Assembly (NCBI GenBank): GCA_003558625.1
Contig: PWPP01000118.1
Location: 1-35,736 of the forward strand
Direction of reading: 5' to 3'
DNA: 35,736 nt
From: Syntrophomonas sp.
GTDB lineage: Bacteria > Bacillota > Syntrophomonadia > Syntrophomonadales > Syntrophomonadaceae
Both the position numbers and the translations under genes were made by a program. Positions 24,290 through 32,522 of the stretch are shown piece by piece. The notes beneath the pieces were generated by a model, which worked only from the letters and a program-made list of their open reading frames with translations, had not been told where the DNA came from and did no database searches. Positions within the stretch are counted from its first letter, which is position 1; each line of letters opens with the position of its first letter.

Positions 24290-25345
24290 ATGAAGAAGGT
24301 ACTTATGAAAGGAAACGAGGCTTTAGCCCAAGGGGCCATAGATGGCGGATGTCGGTCATATTTTGGTTATCCCATCACACCTTCAAGTGAAATAGCCGAA
24401 TACATGGCACGCAAATTACCACTGCTTGGAGGGGTGTTTTTACAGGCTGAAAGCGAACTGGCAGCTATAAATATGGTGTATGGGGCAGCTGCAACCGGAG
24501 CCAGGGTTATGACTGCAACATCTGGACCCGGCATGAGTCTCAAACAAGAAGGAATTTCTTTTCTGGCCGAAGCGGAACTGCCTTGTCTGTTAGTGAACAT
24601 ATCCCGGGGGGGACCCGGATTGGGGGGGATTCAGCCGGCTCAGTCTGATTACTTCCAGGCAACCCGGGGCGGGGGACATGGAGACTATCATATTATGGTT
24701 CTCGCTCCCAATAATGTCCAGGAAATGATGGATTTTGCCATTGAAGGGTTTGCCCTGGCCGATCACTACCGCATTCCTGTTATGATAATGGCTGAAGGAA
24801 CGCTGGGGCAGATGATGGAACCCGTCATCCAGAGGGAAAGTGTGCCTCTGTTAACCGATAAACCCTGGGCAACCGATGGTTGCAAAAACAGGAAACCCAA
24901 TATAATTAACACATTGCACCTCTCACCCGATGTCTTGGAGCAAAGAAATATGATCTTATCTGATAAATATCAGGAAATAAAAAGAAGCGAAAAAAAAGCG
25001 GAAACCTTTATGATTGAAGATGCGGATTACATTGTTGTCGCCTTTGGCCTGCTTTCCCGGGTGGCCAAAAAAGCGATAATGGAGTTGCGCCAGCAAGGAA
25101 TGAAAATGGGCCTGATCAGACCGATTACTTTATGGCCCTTTCCTGATGAGGTTATTCATCAAGCGGCCCCGCAGGTGAAAAAATTTATTTCTATTGAGAT
25201 TAGCATGGGACAAATGATAGAAGATGTCCGTTTAGCTGTTAATGGCATGGCACCCGTAGAATTCATGGGACGAATCGGGTCTGTACCCAGTCCCCAGGAA
25301 ATTACCCGCCGGCTGGCCCAGATGGTGGAAGGAGAGATAAAATAA
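24290..25345 (+). CDS. korA: 2-oxoacid:ferredoxin oxidoreductase alpha subunit (VorB/KorA type)
   Basis: The alpha subunit binds the 2-oxoacid and, with the beta subunit, oxidises it to acyl-CoA and CO2 while reducing ferredoxin. The 351-residue protein has the FGYPITPSSEIAEYM motif at the N-terminus, the ATSGPGMSLKQEGI block and the ATRGGGHGDYHIMVLAPN segment typical of VorB-like (branched-chain 2-oxoacid) and KorA-like (2-oxoglutarate) proteins. The two substrates cannot be separated from sequence alone. AAGGAG at 24278-24283 precedes the ATG. It follows korD and precedes korB after 4 bases. Confidence 0.92.
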   Translation: MKKVLMKGNEALAQGAIDGGCRSYFGYPITPSSEIAEYMARKLPLLGGVFLQAESELAAINMVYGAAATGARVMTATSGPGMSLKQEGISFLAEAELPCLLVNISRGGPGLGGIQPAQSDYFQATRGGGHGDYHIMVLAPNNVQEMMDFAIEGFALADHYRIPVMIMAEGTLGQMMEPVIQRESVPLLTDKPWATDGCKNRKPNIINTLHLSPDVLEQRNMILSDKYQEIKRSEKKAETFMIEDADYIVVAFGLLSRVAKKAIMELRQQGMKMGLIRPITLWPFPDEVIHQAAPQVKKFISIEISMGQMIEDVRLAVNGMAPVEFMGRIGSVPSPQEITRRLAQMVEGEIK

Positions 25346-25349
25346 TATT

Positions 25350-26093
25350 ATGAAAGTCGTTGCGAAAAAGCCAGAAAGCCTGACGGAGGCCAAATACCAT
25401 TACTGTCCCGGATGTACCCACGGCATCATCCACCGCTTAATTGCCGAGGTTATGGATGAATTGCAGATCAGAGAAGAAACTATCGGTATTTGTCCTGTGG
25501 GTTGTGCTGTTTTAGCATACAATTATTTTAATTGCGATATGCTGGAAGCGGCTCATGGTAGGGCGCCGGCGGTGGCTACCGGTATAAAAAGGTTATTGCC
25601 CCAGAACACGGTTTTTACTTACCAGGGAGATGGAGATCTGGCTTCCATTGGATTAGGTGAAATTATGCATGCATCCATCCGGGGCGAATTAATCACGGTG
25701 TTTTTTGTGAATAATGCCATATATGGCATGACCGGTGGACAGATGGCTCCTACTACATTATTGGGTCAGGTAACGACTACTTCTCCTTACGGCCGCAAAA
25801 AAGAGGATTCGGGGTACCCTGTCAAAATGGCTGAAATATTGGCTTTGAATCAAGGTTCAGCCTATATTAGCCGGGTTTCCCTGCATAATCCGGCTAATGT
25901 CATAAAAGCAAAAAAAGCGATTAAAAAAGCTCTTGAAACGCAAAAGAACAGGGAAGGTTTTTCGATGGTTGAGATTTTATCAACTTGTCCCACCAACTGG
26001 GGCATGAATCCTTTAGAAGCGCTAAAATGGTTGGAGCAAGAAATGATTCCCTATTATCCTCTGGGTGATTTCGTGAGCAAGAAGGAGGCGTAA
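25350..26093 (+). CDS. korB: 2-oxoacid:ferredoxin oxidoreductase beta subunit (thiamine diphosphate-binding)
   Basis: The beta subunit holds thiamine diphosphate. The 247-residue protein shows the CPGCTHG motif at residues 19-25, GRAPAVATGIKR, the TPP-binding GDGDLASIGLGE with the downstream FFVNNAIYGMTGGQMAPTT, and the C-terminal LSTCPTNWG segment. These are standard for KorB/VorA. The gene overlaps none of its neighbours but lies in tight spacing between korA and korC. Confidence 0.93.
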   Translation: MKVVAKKPESLTEAKYHYCPGCTHGIIHRLIAEVMDELQIREETIGICPVGCAVLAYNYFNCDMLEAAHGRAPAVATGIKRLLPQNTVFTYQGDGDLASIGLGEIMHASIRGELITVFFVNNAIYGMTGGQMAPTTLLGQVTTTSPYGRKKEDSGYPVKMAEILALNQGSAYISRVSLHNPANVIKAKKAIKKALETQKNREGFSMVEILSTCPTNWGMNPLEALKWLEQEMIPYYPLGDFVSKKEA

Positions 26094-26101
26094 AAGCGAC
26101 G

Positions 26102-26647
26102 GTGGAAAAACAGGTATTATTTGCTGGCTTTGGCGGCCAGGGTGTTTTATCAATGGGGAATTTTTTAACCCACGTGGCTTTGAATTCAGGCAAGGAAGTA
26201 GCTTTTGTTCCATCCTATGGAGCAGAAATGCGTGGAGGAACTGCCAATTGTCTGGTTACCATTTCAGACGAAGAAATAAGCTCCCCATTAACCGATAGTC
26301 CTGCCATGGCAGTGATCATGAATCGTCCCTCGCTGGATAAATTCGAAGGAAAAATAATGTCCCGGGGTACATTGGTGATCAACTCCTCTCTGGTAGACCG
26401 GAAACCGGCCAGAGAGGATTTGTTGATCTATGAACTAGAAGTAAACAAGTTGTTGGAAGGTTTAGACAATGAGCGCTCGGGCAACATGGTATTGCTGGGG
26501 GCTTATATAGAAAAAACAGGTATCGTAGATATTGATAAAGCCCTGGAGAACTTCTCCCAGATATTTCATGGTAAATCAGACGAATTTATTAAGTCAAATC
26601 GCAAAGCTTTTTTAGCGGGTATAGAATATGCAAGGCGGCACTGGTAG
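26102..26647 (+). CDS. korC: 2-oxoacid:ferredoxin oxidoreductase gamma subunit
   Basis: The gamma subunit (pyruvate/ketoisovalerate oxidoreductase catalytic domain) completes the four-subunit enzyme. The 181-residue protein has the FAGFGGQGVLSMGNFL motif and the PSYGAEMRGGTANC block that mark the family. The start is GTG; AAGGAGG at about 26080 is 14 bases away, longer than usual, so the start is less certain than the gene. No strong terminator follows within the 215-base gap before larB. Confidence 0.92.
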   Translation: MEKQVLFAGFGGQGVLSMGNFLTHVALNSGKEVAFVPSYGAEMRGGTANCLVTISDEEISSPLTDSPAMAVIMNRPSLDKFEGKIMSRGTLVINSSLVDRKPAREDLLIYELEVNKLLEGLDNERSGNMVLLGAYIEKTGIVDIDKALENFSQIFHGKSDEFIKSNRKAFLAGIEYARRHW

Positions 26648-26862
26648 TTAATCGGGTGAGGTAATCTTGCCCCCAGATGCCGGAGAGGGTCTGGCCCTGC
26701 CTGCACCCCTGGAATTCTTTAATGAACAAAGGGCGTACTATTTTCAGCGTAGCTGTTGGCCCAGAAAATCTGCAAGCTGAAAGGCAATATTTGCCTGGGA
26801 GAACATAGCCACTACCGAAAACACCAACAAGTCTTATATGAAAGATAAGGGAAGTGAGTGCC

Positions 26863-27615
26863 ATGGACCAGGAACGGATCCGAACCATTCTCCGGGAGGT
26901 AAAAAACCAGGACCTGGATGTCGAAGCAGCTTACGTTAAATTGAAGAATCTGCCCTTTGAAAATTTGGGCTTTGCCTGTTTAGACCATCACCGGGAAATG
27001 AGAAAAAACATGCCTGAAGTTGTATATTGTCCCGGTAAAGAACTGGAGCAACTGGTGGCAATATTTCAGGCCATGATGCATAGCAGCCAGACGGTTATTG
27101 GAACCAAAGCAGATATCATGGTTTTCAGACAGCTCCGGGATAAAATCCCTGAGCTCCGATACCATGACCGGGCTCGTATCATTTACTGGCAGGAAAAAAA
27201 ACCGGCAACCCTGGGCCAGGTAGCCTTGTTGACTGCCGGCACTTCCGATATTCCCATCGCTGAAGAAGCGGCTGTGTGCCTGGAATTGATGGGCGTTCAG
27301 GTACAGAGGGTTTTTGATGTTGGTGTTGCCGGGATCCACCGCTTATTCGATAAAATCGGGGTTATTAACGAAGCCCAGGTTGTGATTGTGGTAGCAGGAA
27401 TGGAGGGAGCTCTACCCAGTGTTGTAGCGGGGTTAACCCGCCGCCCGGTGATTGCCGTTCCCACCAGTGTTGGCTACGGGGCCAGTTTCCATGGGATGGC
27501 AGCCTTACTGGCAATGCTTAATTCCTGTGCCGGAGGTATAGGGGTAGTGAATATAGATAACGGTTATGGCGCTGCTGCGCTGTCATTTGCCATTCTTAAC
27601 AGCATCAAGGCCTAA
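26863..27615 (+). CDS. larB: LarB, nickel-pincer cofactor biosynthesis protein
   Basis: LarB carboxylates and hydrolyses nicotinic acid adenine dinucleotide as the first step to the nickel-pincer nucleotide cofactor of lactate racemase and related enzymes. The 250-residue protein has a variable N-terminal region and a PurE-like C-terminal domain with LLTAGTSDIPIAEEA, GVAGIHRL, VAGMEGALPSVVAGL and PTSVGYGASFHG (about residues 125-220). An in-frame GTG at 26854 is an alternative start. LarC and LarE are not encoded in this window, so the gene is isolated from its usual partners here. It is 163 bases upstream of the HutP-family gene. Confidence 0.92.
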   Translation: MDQERIRTILREVKNQDLDVEAAYVKLKNLPFENLGFACLDHHREMRKNMPEVVYCPGKELEQLVAIFQAMMHSSQTVIGTKADIMVFRQLRDKIPELRYHDRARIIYWQEKKPATLGQVALLTAGTSDIPIAEEAAVCLELMGVQVQRVFDVGVAGIHRLFDKIGVINEAQVVIVVAGMEGALPSVVAGLTRRPVIAVPTSVGYGASFHGMAALLAMLNSCAGGIGVVNIDNGYGAAALSFAILNSIKA

Positions 27616-27778
27616 ATTCTCATTTGAAGGCAGAACCATTCCTAAAACAATGATGTCAACAAAGAAAAAGTGAATAGAAACATGAAGCTGCGAATTTGCC
27701 CTCCAGTTACCAGGTTATGGTTTTCAATGACCAATATGTAGTAAAATGAATAAAAAAGCAGAAGGCGGTAAGAAAAAC

Positions 27779-28195
27779 ATGGAAGTGGGGAGCAAATTAG
27801 TAGCGACGGCTGCCATCCAGGTAGCCCTGACTACAAGCAGGCAGGAAGAAAATCAACTCAAGAAAGATAAATATGATAAGTATAAAATAAAAGTCGTAGC
27901 TGTAGACTATGGCGGGGAATTTATTAATTCCGTTGCTAAAATTGTAGAGCGGGCGGTGGTGGCTTCAAAAAGAGAGGGTGTTATTAAAGATACACATTCT
28001 GATGAAGGAGCCGTGGCTGGAGCAGCCAGGGAAGCTGTTACCCAAATAATGCCAAAAGCATTAGGTTTGAATGTAGGCGGAAAAATTGGGATTGCCCGTT
28101 ATAAGGATCATATCAGTGTAGCTATTTTTATGGGAATAGGCCTGCTGCATTTAGATGAGGTAGCAATCGGACTGGGGCATCGGGCGGTAACTTAA
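27779..28195 (+). CDS. HutP family protein
   Basis: The 138-residue protein matches the HutP family. In Bacillus subtilis, HutP binds L-histidine and Mg2+ and acts as an RNA-binding antiterminator for the hut operon. This clostridial form has GSKLVATAAIQVALTTSRQEE at the N-terminus and the strongly conserved GLNVGGKIGIARYKDHISVAIF and GLLHLDEVAIGLGHRAV segments at the C-terminus. No hut genes are present, so its target is probably something else. I chose the ATG at 27779, with AAGGCGGT at 27762-27769, over an in-frame ATG at 27746. The gene is followed after 33 bases by aroH. Confidence 0.85.
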   Translation: MEVGSKLVATAAIQVALTTSRQEENQLKKDKYDKYKIKVVAVDYGGEFINSVAKIVERAVVASKREGVIKDTHSDEGAVAGAAREAVTQIMPKALGLNVGGKIGIARYKDHISVAIFMGIGLLHLDEVAIGLGHRAVT

Positions 28196-28228
28196 GCAAA
28201 ATGCTACAAAGAAAGGCTGGATTGCAGG

Positions 28229-28597
28229 ATGGTAGTTAGGGGAATTAGAGGAGCCACAACGGTAGTTGAAGATAAAGCCGATGAAGTTTTGATCGCAACC
28301 CGTGAATTGTTGTTGGCAATGCAAAAAGAGAATAATTTTGCCCGGCAAGATATTGCCAGCATACTCTTTACCGTAACCAAGGACATAAGGTCGGTATTTC
28401 CGGCGGAAGCTGCCCGTGCTATGGGATGGGACCTGGTGCCTTTACTATGTTTTCAGGAAATAGAAGTGCCGGGCGCCCTGCCCCTTTGTATTCGGGTGAT
28501 GTTGCATGTAAATACGGACAAGTCTCAGGAAGAGATTACGCATATTTATTTAAAAAAGGCCCAGGCTTTACGACAGGACTTAATCCATAAGAAGTGA
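28229..28597 (+). CDS. aroH: Chorismate mutase, AroH type
   Basis: This 122-residue monofunctional chorismate mutase converts chorismate to prephenate for phenylalanine and tyrosine. It has the AroH trimer fold signatures: VRGIRGATTV at the N-terminus with R7 and the CFQEIEVPGALPLCIRVMLHV segment, which carries the Cys, Glu and Arg that line the active site in Bacillus AroH. The binding site is weak (GCAGG). It lies 33 bases after the HutP-family gene and ends 9 bases before the convergent yjbQ. Confidence 0.93.
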   Translation: MVVRGIRGATTVVEDKADEVLIATRELLLAMQKENNFARQDIASILFTVTKDIRSVFPAEAARAMGWDLVPLLCFQEIEVPGALPLCIRVMLHVNTDKSQEEITHIYLKKAQALRQDLIHKK

Positions 28598-28606
28598 TAG
28601 GATTTT

Positions 28607-29020
28607 CTACTCTCCCATTATTTTTATAACCAGCCGTTTTCTCCTGCGTCCGTCAAATTCGGCATAAAATATTTCCTGCCAGGGACCCAGATCTAAATCC
28701 CCGTTGGTAACAGGGATCACAACCTGGTGGTGGACCAAGATGTTTTTTAAATGGGCATCCCCGTTATCTTCTCCGGTTTGATGATGTTTGTATTCTGCTC
28801 CCAGGGGAGCCAACCTCTCCAACAGCTGGTCTAGATCCGACATAAAGCCTGATTCATGATCATTTACAAATACTCCTGCTGTAATATGCATGGCGCTGAC
28901 CAGAACCATACCATCCCGGATTTTAGTCTTATGCAATTCGGTTCTCACTTGATCGGTAATACGAATATATTCCCGTCTCTTGGTGGTGTTAAACCACAGG
29001 TATTCCGTGTGAAACTTCAT
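28607..29020 (-). CDS. yjbQ: YjbQ family protein (UPF0047)
   Basis: This 137-residue protein belongs to the YjbQ/UPF0047 family. The conserved segments are SAMHITAGVFVNDHESG, HHQTGEDNGDAHLKN and the C-terminal LDLGPWQEIFYAEFDGRR, which contain the family's histidine and aspartate metal ligands. Some members show weak thiamine-phosphate synthase activity in cells, but the true reaction is not settled. It overlaps the omega-amidase-like gene by four bases (ATGA), so the two are translated together from the minus strand. Confidence 0.93.
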   Translation of the reverse strand: MKFHTEYLWFNTTKRREYIRITDQVRTELHKTKIRDGMVLVSAMHITAGVFVNDHESGFMSDLDQLLERLAPLGAEYKHHQTGEDNGDAHLKNILVHHQVVIPVTNGDLDLGPWQEIFYAEFDGRRRKRLVIKIMGE

Positions 29021-29856
29021 TTTAATCCCTCCTGGCAGCTGATTTGATATAAATCTGTTCTTCTGTGTTTCAGCAGGGGGAGTTCCTGCCGAATTTTTTC
29101 CAAATAACCCAAATCGATTTCGGTTTCTATCAGGGCTTCACTTTCCCCGGCTTCAGCCAGAATTCTACCCCAGGGATCTATAACCAGAGAATGTCCCCAG
29201 GCCTGGTAACTGGCTTCGGTGTTTCTGGCGGCTGATGCTGCCATGATATAACACTGGTTGTCTACTGCCCGGCAGCGCATCAAAAGTTCCCAATGCAAGG
29301 GACCGGTGGTAAGATTAAAAGAAGCAGGGATTATTAACACCTGGGCGCCCTTTAAGGTTGCCAAACGGATAAGCTCAGGAAATCGGATATCATAACAGAT
29401 CACGGTGGCCAGGGAAACACCTGCCAGGGTAAAAACATTTATCTGGTTACCGGCGCTTAATGTATCTGACTCTTTGAAGGTAATTTGACCGGGAATATCG
29501 ATATCGAAGAGATGAATTTTCCGGTAATGATTGATCAGCTGACCCTTATTATTAAAGGTGTAGCTGGTGTTATAAATATTGCCGGCAGCATCTTTTTCCG
29601 GAATAGAACCGCCCACGATGGCCAGATTTAATTCCCGGGCCATGGCAGCTAAAAATTCAGTGGTTTTACCGGGATAGGGCTCTGCATAATCCGGGAAATG
29701 TCTGGCCTCATAAGGACAATTAAACATTTCCGGCAGTATGGCCAGTGAGGCCTTCCGGGATGCCGCTTCCTGCAGCATCTCTTGCGCCCGGGTGAGATTT
29801 GTATCCTTTTTAGCCCCTACCTTCATCTGACATAATACTATTTTTAGGGGATGCAT
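29017..29856 (-). CDS. Omega-amidase-like carbon-nitrogen hydrolase (Nit2 type)
   Basis: The protein (279 residues from the ATG at 29856; the frame opens at 29892) has the nitrilase-superfamily triad E43 in LPEMFNCPYE, K113 in YRKIHLFDID and C154 in VICYDIRFPEL. The surrounding segments, such as FPDYAEPYPG, VGGSIPE, NLTTGPLHWELL and AVDNQCYIMAA, match the Nit2 omega-amidase, which deamidates 2-oxoglutaramate or 2-oxosuccinamate from transamination or methionine salvage. The substrate is inferred by resemblance. AAAGGAG precedes the ATG by 12 bases. It is the first gene of a two-gene unit with yjbQ. Confidence 0.85.
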   Translation of the reverse strand: MHPLKIVLCQMKVGAKKDTNLTRAQEMLQEAASRKASLAILPEMFNCPYEARHFPDYAEPYPGKTTEFLAAMARELNLAIVGGSIPEKDAAGNIYNTSYTFNNKGQLINHYRKIHLFDIDIPGQITFKESDTLSAGNQINVFTLAGVSLATVICYDIRFPELIRLATLKGAQVLIIPASFNLTTGPLHWELLMRCRAVDNQCYIMAASAARNTEASYQAWGHSLVIDPWGRILAEAGESEALIETEIDLGYLEKIRQELPLLKHRRTDLYQISCQEGLK

Positions 29857-30095
29857 GATTGGTGCCAACTCCTTTACCTTTTTTTTGATCAAAAAAATCA
29901 GAGAGTAGATGTGAAATGATTATGTAAAATATAACACAAAAAAAGCAACGGGGCACATGGCCGGATTTTTTTAAAATATGTCATAATACGTTTATGCACA
30001 GTGACAGAAAGATGCCATAGCAGTCAGCTTTTGGTCAGGCTTTAAGCATAGTCAAGCTGAAGATACAAGTGACGGGATTTTTTCTGCTTCACGAA

Positions 30096-30540
30096 GATGT
30101 TCTGCAGGCAGGCAGCAGGAATATGCAGAATTATCCACTGCTGGAAGCGTTGGAAAAACAGGACAAGCCGGTTCTTCTTAAAAGAGGACTCAGCGACTAT
30201 AGAAGAATGGCTGCTGGCTGCTGAATATATCATGTATGGAGGCAGCAAAAAGATTATCTTGTGCGAGAGGGGTATCAGGACCTTTGAACCCTATACCCGG
30301 GATACATTTGACATCAGCGCGATACCGCTTATCAAGGAGTTATCCCACCTGCCTGTGATCGCAGACACCAGCTATGCCACCGGAAAATCACCATTGGTCC
30401 CTCCGGTGGCCCGGGCTGCCATAGCTGCAGGAGCAGATGGTCTCATAGTAAAAGTACATCCGAATCCTTCCCGGGCCCTTTCGGATGGCCCGCAATCATT
30501 AACCCCGGACAGATTTTACCGGTTGTACCGTGAGATTTAG
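30096..30540 (+). pseudogene. Remnant of a DAHP synthase (AroF-like), truncated and frameshifted
   Basis: The frame beginning DVLQAGSRNMQN at 30096 matches residues about 179-210 of the intact aroF product at 34731. It then shifts at about 30195, after KRGLS, to another frame that continues ATIEEWLLAAEYIM to the stop at 30540. About two bases are missing at the junction. The N-terminal 178 residues are absent. The metal-binding DPSHGTG motif has become DTSYATG, losing the conserved histidine. The remnant is clearly diverged from the intact copy, so it is an old paralogue, not a recent duplicate. It has no start codon or binding site of its own. Confidence 0.85.
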
Positions 30541-30619
30541 GACCTGTCCCGCCTTTACCAAAAACAGATCAAGTAAGGGCAACATTCTGATCATGCCTTT
30601 AGCAATTGAGGATCATATC

Positions 30620-30964
30620 TTATTCCTGTGGCAATGCACATAACAAGTGGGCGATCCCTACCACTTTATCTATACCGATAACGAAACAAATACCGGTAGC
30701 CGGTTTATTCATGTCGCATTGATTGACGATGCTGTCTATAACCAGATCGGTTATTTCTTTGGGCACAATGGTCAACACGATTTCCTTTTCCGGTTCTATG
30801 GCGATACCCAATAGTTTTTTCTGTTCATGGATGCCTGTTCCCCGGCCATGAAGGATGGTTGCACCCTCAGCTCCGGCTTTTTTGGTCGTTTTTACAATCT
30901 TATCCGCCCATCCTTTCTTAACCACGGTAATAATCAGATCATGCGAATCCTTTAGGACCATCAT
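30620..30964 (-). CDS. P-II-like regulatory protein in a DUF1538 operon
   Basis: This 114-residue protein looks like a P-II signal-transduction fold. It begins with the ITVVKKGWADKIVKTTKKAGAEGATILHGRG stretch and continues with the IEPEKEIVLTIVPKE segment and a C-terminal GICFVIGIDKVVGI strand. The canonical T-loop tyrosine motif is not evident. P-II proteins sense ATP, ADP and 2-oxoglutarate and gate transporters by binding. It is the last gene of a minus-strand operon, overlapping the upstream DUF1538 gene by four bases, with AAGGAGGAGGA before its ATG. Control of the DUF1538 transporter is inferred from this linkage. Confidence 0.8.
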   Translation of the reverse strand: MMVLKDSHDLIITVVKKGWADKIVKTTKKAGAEGATILHGRGTGIHEQKKLLGIAIEPEKEIVLTIVPKEITDLVIDSIVNQCDMNKPATGICFVIGIDKVVGIAHLLCALPQE

Positions 30965-31692
30965 TGATCCTCCTCCTTTTCACGGTATAGTAAACCCAAT
31001 GCCATTACTGAAAGAATCGGGGCCAGGGCTACCAGGGCCACCAGTCCGAACCCGTCTATAACAGCATCTCGCTCCTCCATTACTGTGGCCACGCCTATAG
31101 CCACAGCCATAATAAAAGTAACGGTCATAGGTCCAGTTGCTACGGCCCCTGAATCAAACGCAATGGCAATAAATGCGGTATCGGAAAATTTAAGCATGAT
31201 CAAAGCCAAAATATATCCCGGAATAATAATATATTGCAGGGGAATCCCATATATGATTTTTGCCATGGCTAAAGCGGTAAATGCTGCTACACCAAGAGCC
31301 AGGGTCATTAACATGATTTTATCTTTGACATACCCGCTGGATACTTCTTCTACCTGGGAGCAAAGAATGCGGACAGCGGGTTCAGCCAGGGTGGCCACCA
31401 GGCCCAGAACAAAGCCGATGGGGATCAGGATCCACTTATTGGGTAGACTGCCCAGGTTTTCTCCCAGGGCTGTACCTACCGGGAAAAAGCCTATATATAC
31501 TCCCTGCAGAAACAGGGCCAGGCCTATAAATGTCATGACGATGCCGACTAATAACTTCTTCACATAAGTCCATTCAAATTTTAGAAAGAATACCTGGAAA
31601 AAGAAAAAAAACAGCAATAGGGGGGTTAAAGCCACCAGCACCTCCAGCAGGACATGTTCAAATCCTTGGAAAATCACCAGTTTATTATTCAA
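30961..31692 (-). CDS. DUF1538 family membrane protein, second subunit
   Basis: This 243-residue protein has about six or seven transmembrane segments and the family motifs LATLAEPAVRILCSQVEEVSSGYV and ATGPMTVTFIMA. Paired DUF1538 proteins were reported as a two-subunit Na+(Li+,K+)/H+ antiporter (UmpAB) in Halomonas; I rely on memory for that. It overlaps the first DUF1538 gene and the P-II-like gene by four bases each (ATGA), so the three are made together. Confidence 0.85.
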   Translation of the reverse strand: MNNKLVIFQGFEHVLLEVLVALTPLLLFFFFFQVFFLKFEWTYVKKLLVGIVMTFIGLALFLQGVYIGFFPVGTALGENLGSLPNKWILIPIGFVLGLVATLAEPAVRILCSQVEEVSSGYVKDKIMLMTLALGVAAFTALAMAKIIYGIPLQYIIIPGYILALIMLKFSDTAFIAIAFDSGAVATGPMTVTFIMAVAIGVATVMEERDAVIDGFGLVALVALAPILSVMALGLLYREKEEDQ

Positions 31693-32384
31693 GCAAAAAT
31701 CACCCCTAAAAGAAGTACTGCCAGGACCGGACCGATGGAGGCCAGGCCAATAAGACCAAAGCTATTGGATAAATTTGATTTTCCGGAAAGCACCGAAGTT
31801 AAACCAATACCCAATGCCAAAATAAAAGGTACGGTCATAGGTCCGGTAGTTACTCCCCCGGCATCAAAAGCCACCGGAACAAACTGGGGAGGAGTAAAGA
31901 AAGATAGGACCATAATGGCCGAATATCCCGCAATTAAAATATAAGCCATAGGAATTCCCAGGATAATCCTCAACATGGCCAAAGCCACAAAAATAGCTAT
32001 ACCTAATGCTACTACGGAAACAAGGAGATTTCGACCGATATATCCTTCAGAAACCATGTCTACCTGAAAGGCCAGAACCCGGACATCGGGTTCTGCAACC
32101 GTAACCGCAAAGCCCAAAACGAAGGCAACACTCACGACCACCAGGGCGGAACCCCAGTTGGGCAATTGAGAACCGATTGCTTCCCCCATAGGCAGGAGGC
32201 CGATTCTGATGCCATACAAAAAAAGAGCCAAACCCAGCATGATAAAACCTGCTCCTATTAAGAGCTGAAATAAGGATTTTAAGGGCATACTTAACAAGGC
32301 AAACTGTAAAACCAATACGGTTACAGTGACGGGGAGAATGGCCTGAACCACCTCGGACAGGATGTCTTTAAATTCTCTTAACAT
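31689..32384 (-). CDS. DUF1538 family membrane protein, first subunit
   Basis: This 231-residue membrane protein is a paralogue of its downstream neighbour, with the same repeat motifs: VTVAEPDVRVLAFQVDMVSEGYI and TTGPMTVPFILALGIG. It most likely forms a heteromer with it. The frame opens at 32456, but the ATG at 32384 with GGAGGGTGG just upstream is the better start. A minus-strand promoter candidate, TTGCAT (32439-32434), 17 bases, TTATAA (32416-32411), lies in the 138-base gap shared with the divergent KefB-type gene. Confidence 0.85.
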   Translation of the reverse strand: MLREFKDILSEVVQAILPVTVTVLVLQFALLSMPLKSLFQLLIGAGFIMLGLALFLYGIRIGLLPMGEAIGSQLPNWGSALVVVSVAFVLGFAVTVAEPDVRVLAFQVDMVSEGYIGRNLLVSVVALGIAIFVALAMLRIILGIPMAYILIAGYSAIMVLSFFTPPQFVPVAFDAGGVTTGPMTVPFILALGIGLTSVLSGKSNLSNSFGLIGLASIGPVLAVLLLGVIFA

Positions 32385-32522
32385 ATTCGTGCCACCCTCC
32401 AGGAGAACGGTTATAAATAAAAAGACAGCATAAATGCAAGCTCTTAGGGTCATCATAGCATATAAAAGAGTGCAATTGGGTTATAATAAATGAGGTAAAC
32501 CATTCATGAGAAAGGTACTATT

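Noticed and set aside
31085..31567. 160-codon plus-strand frame opposite the DUF1538 gene
   Set aside because: Shadow of the minus-strand membrane protein; the composition is not protein-like.
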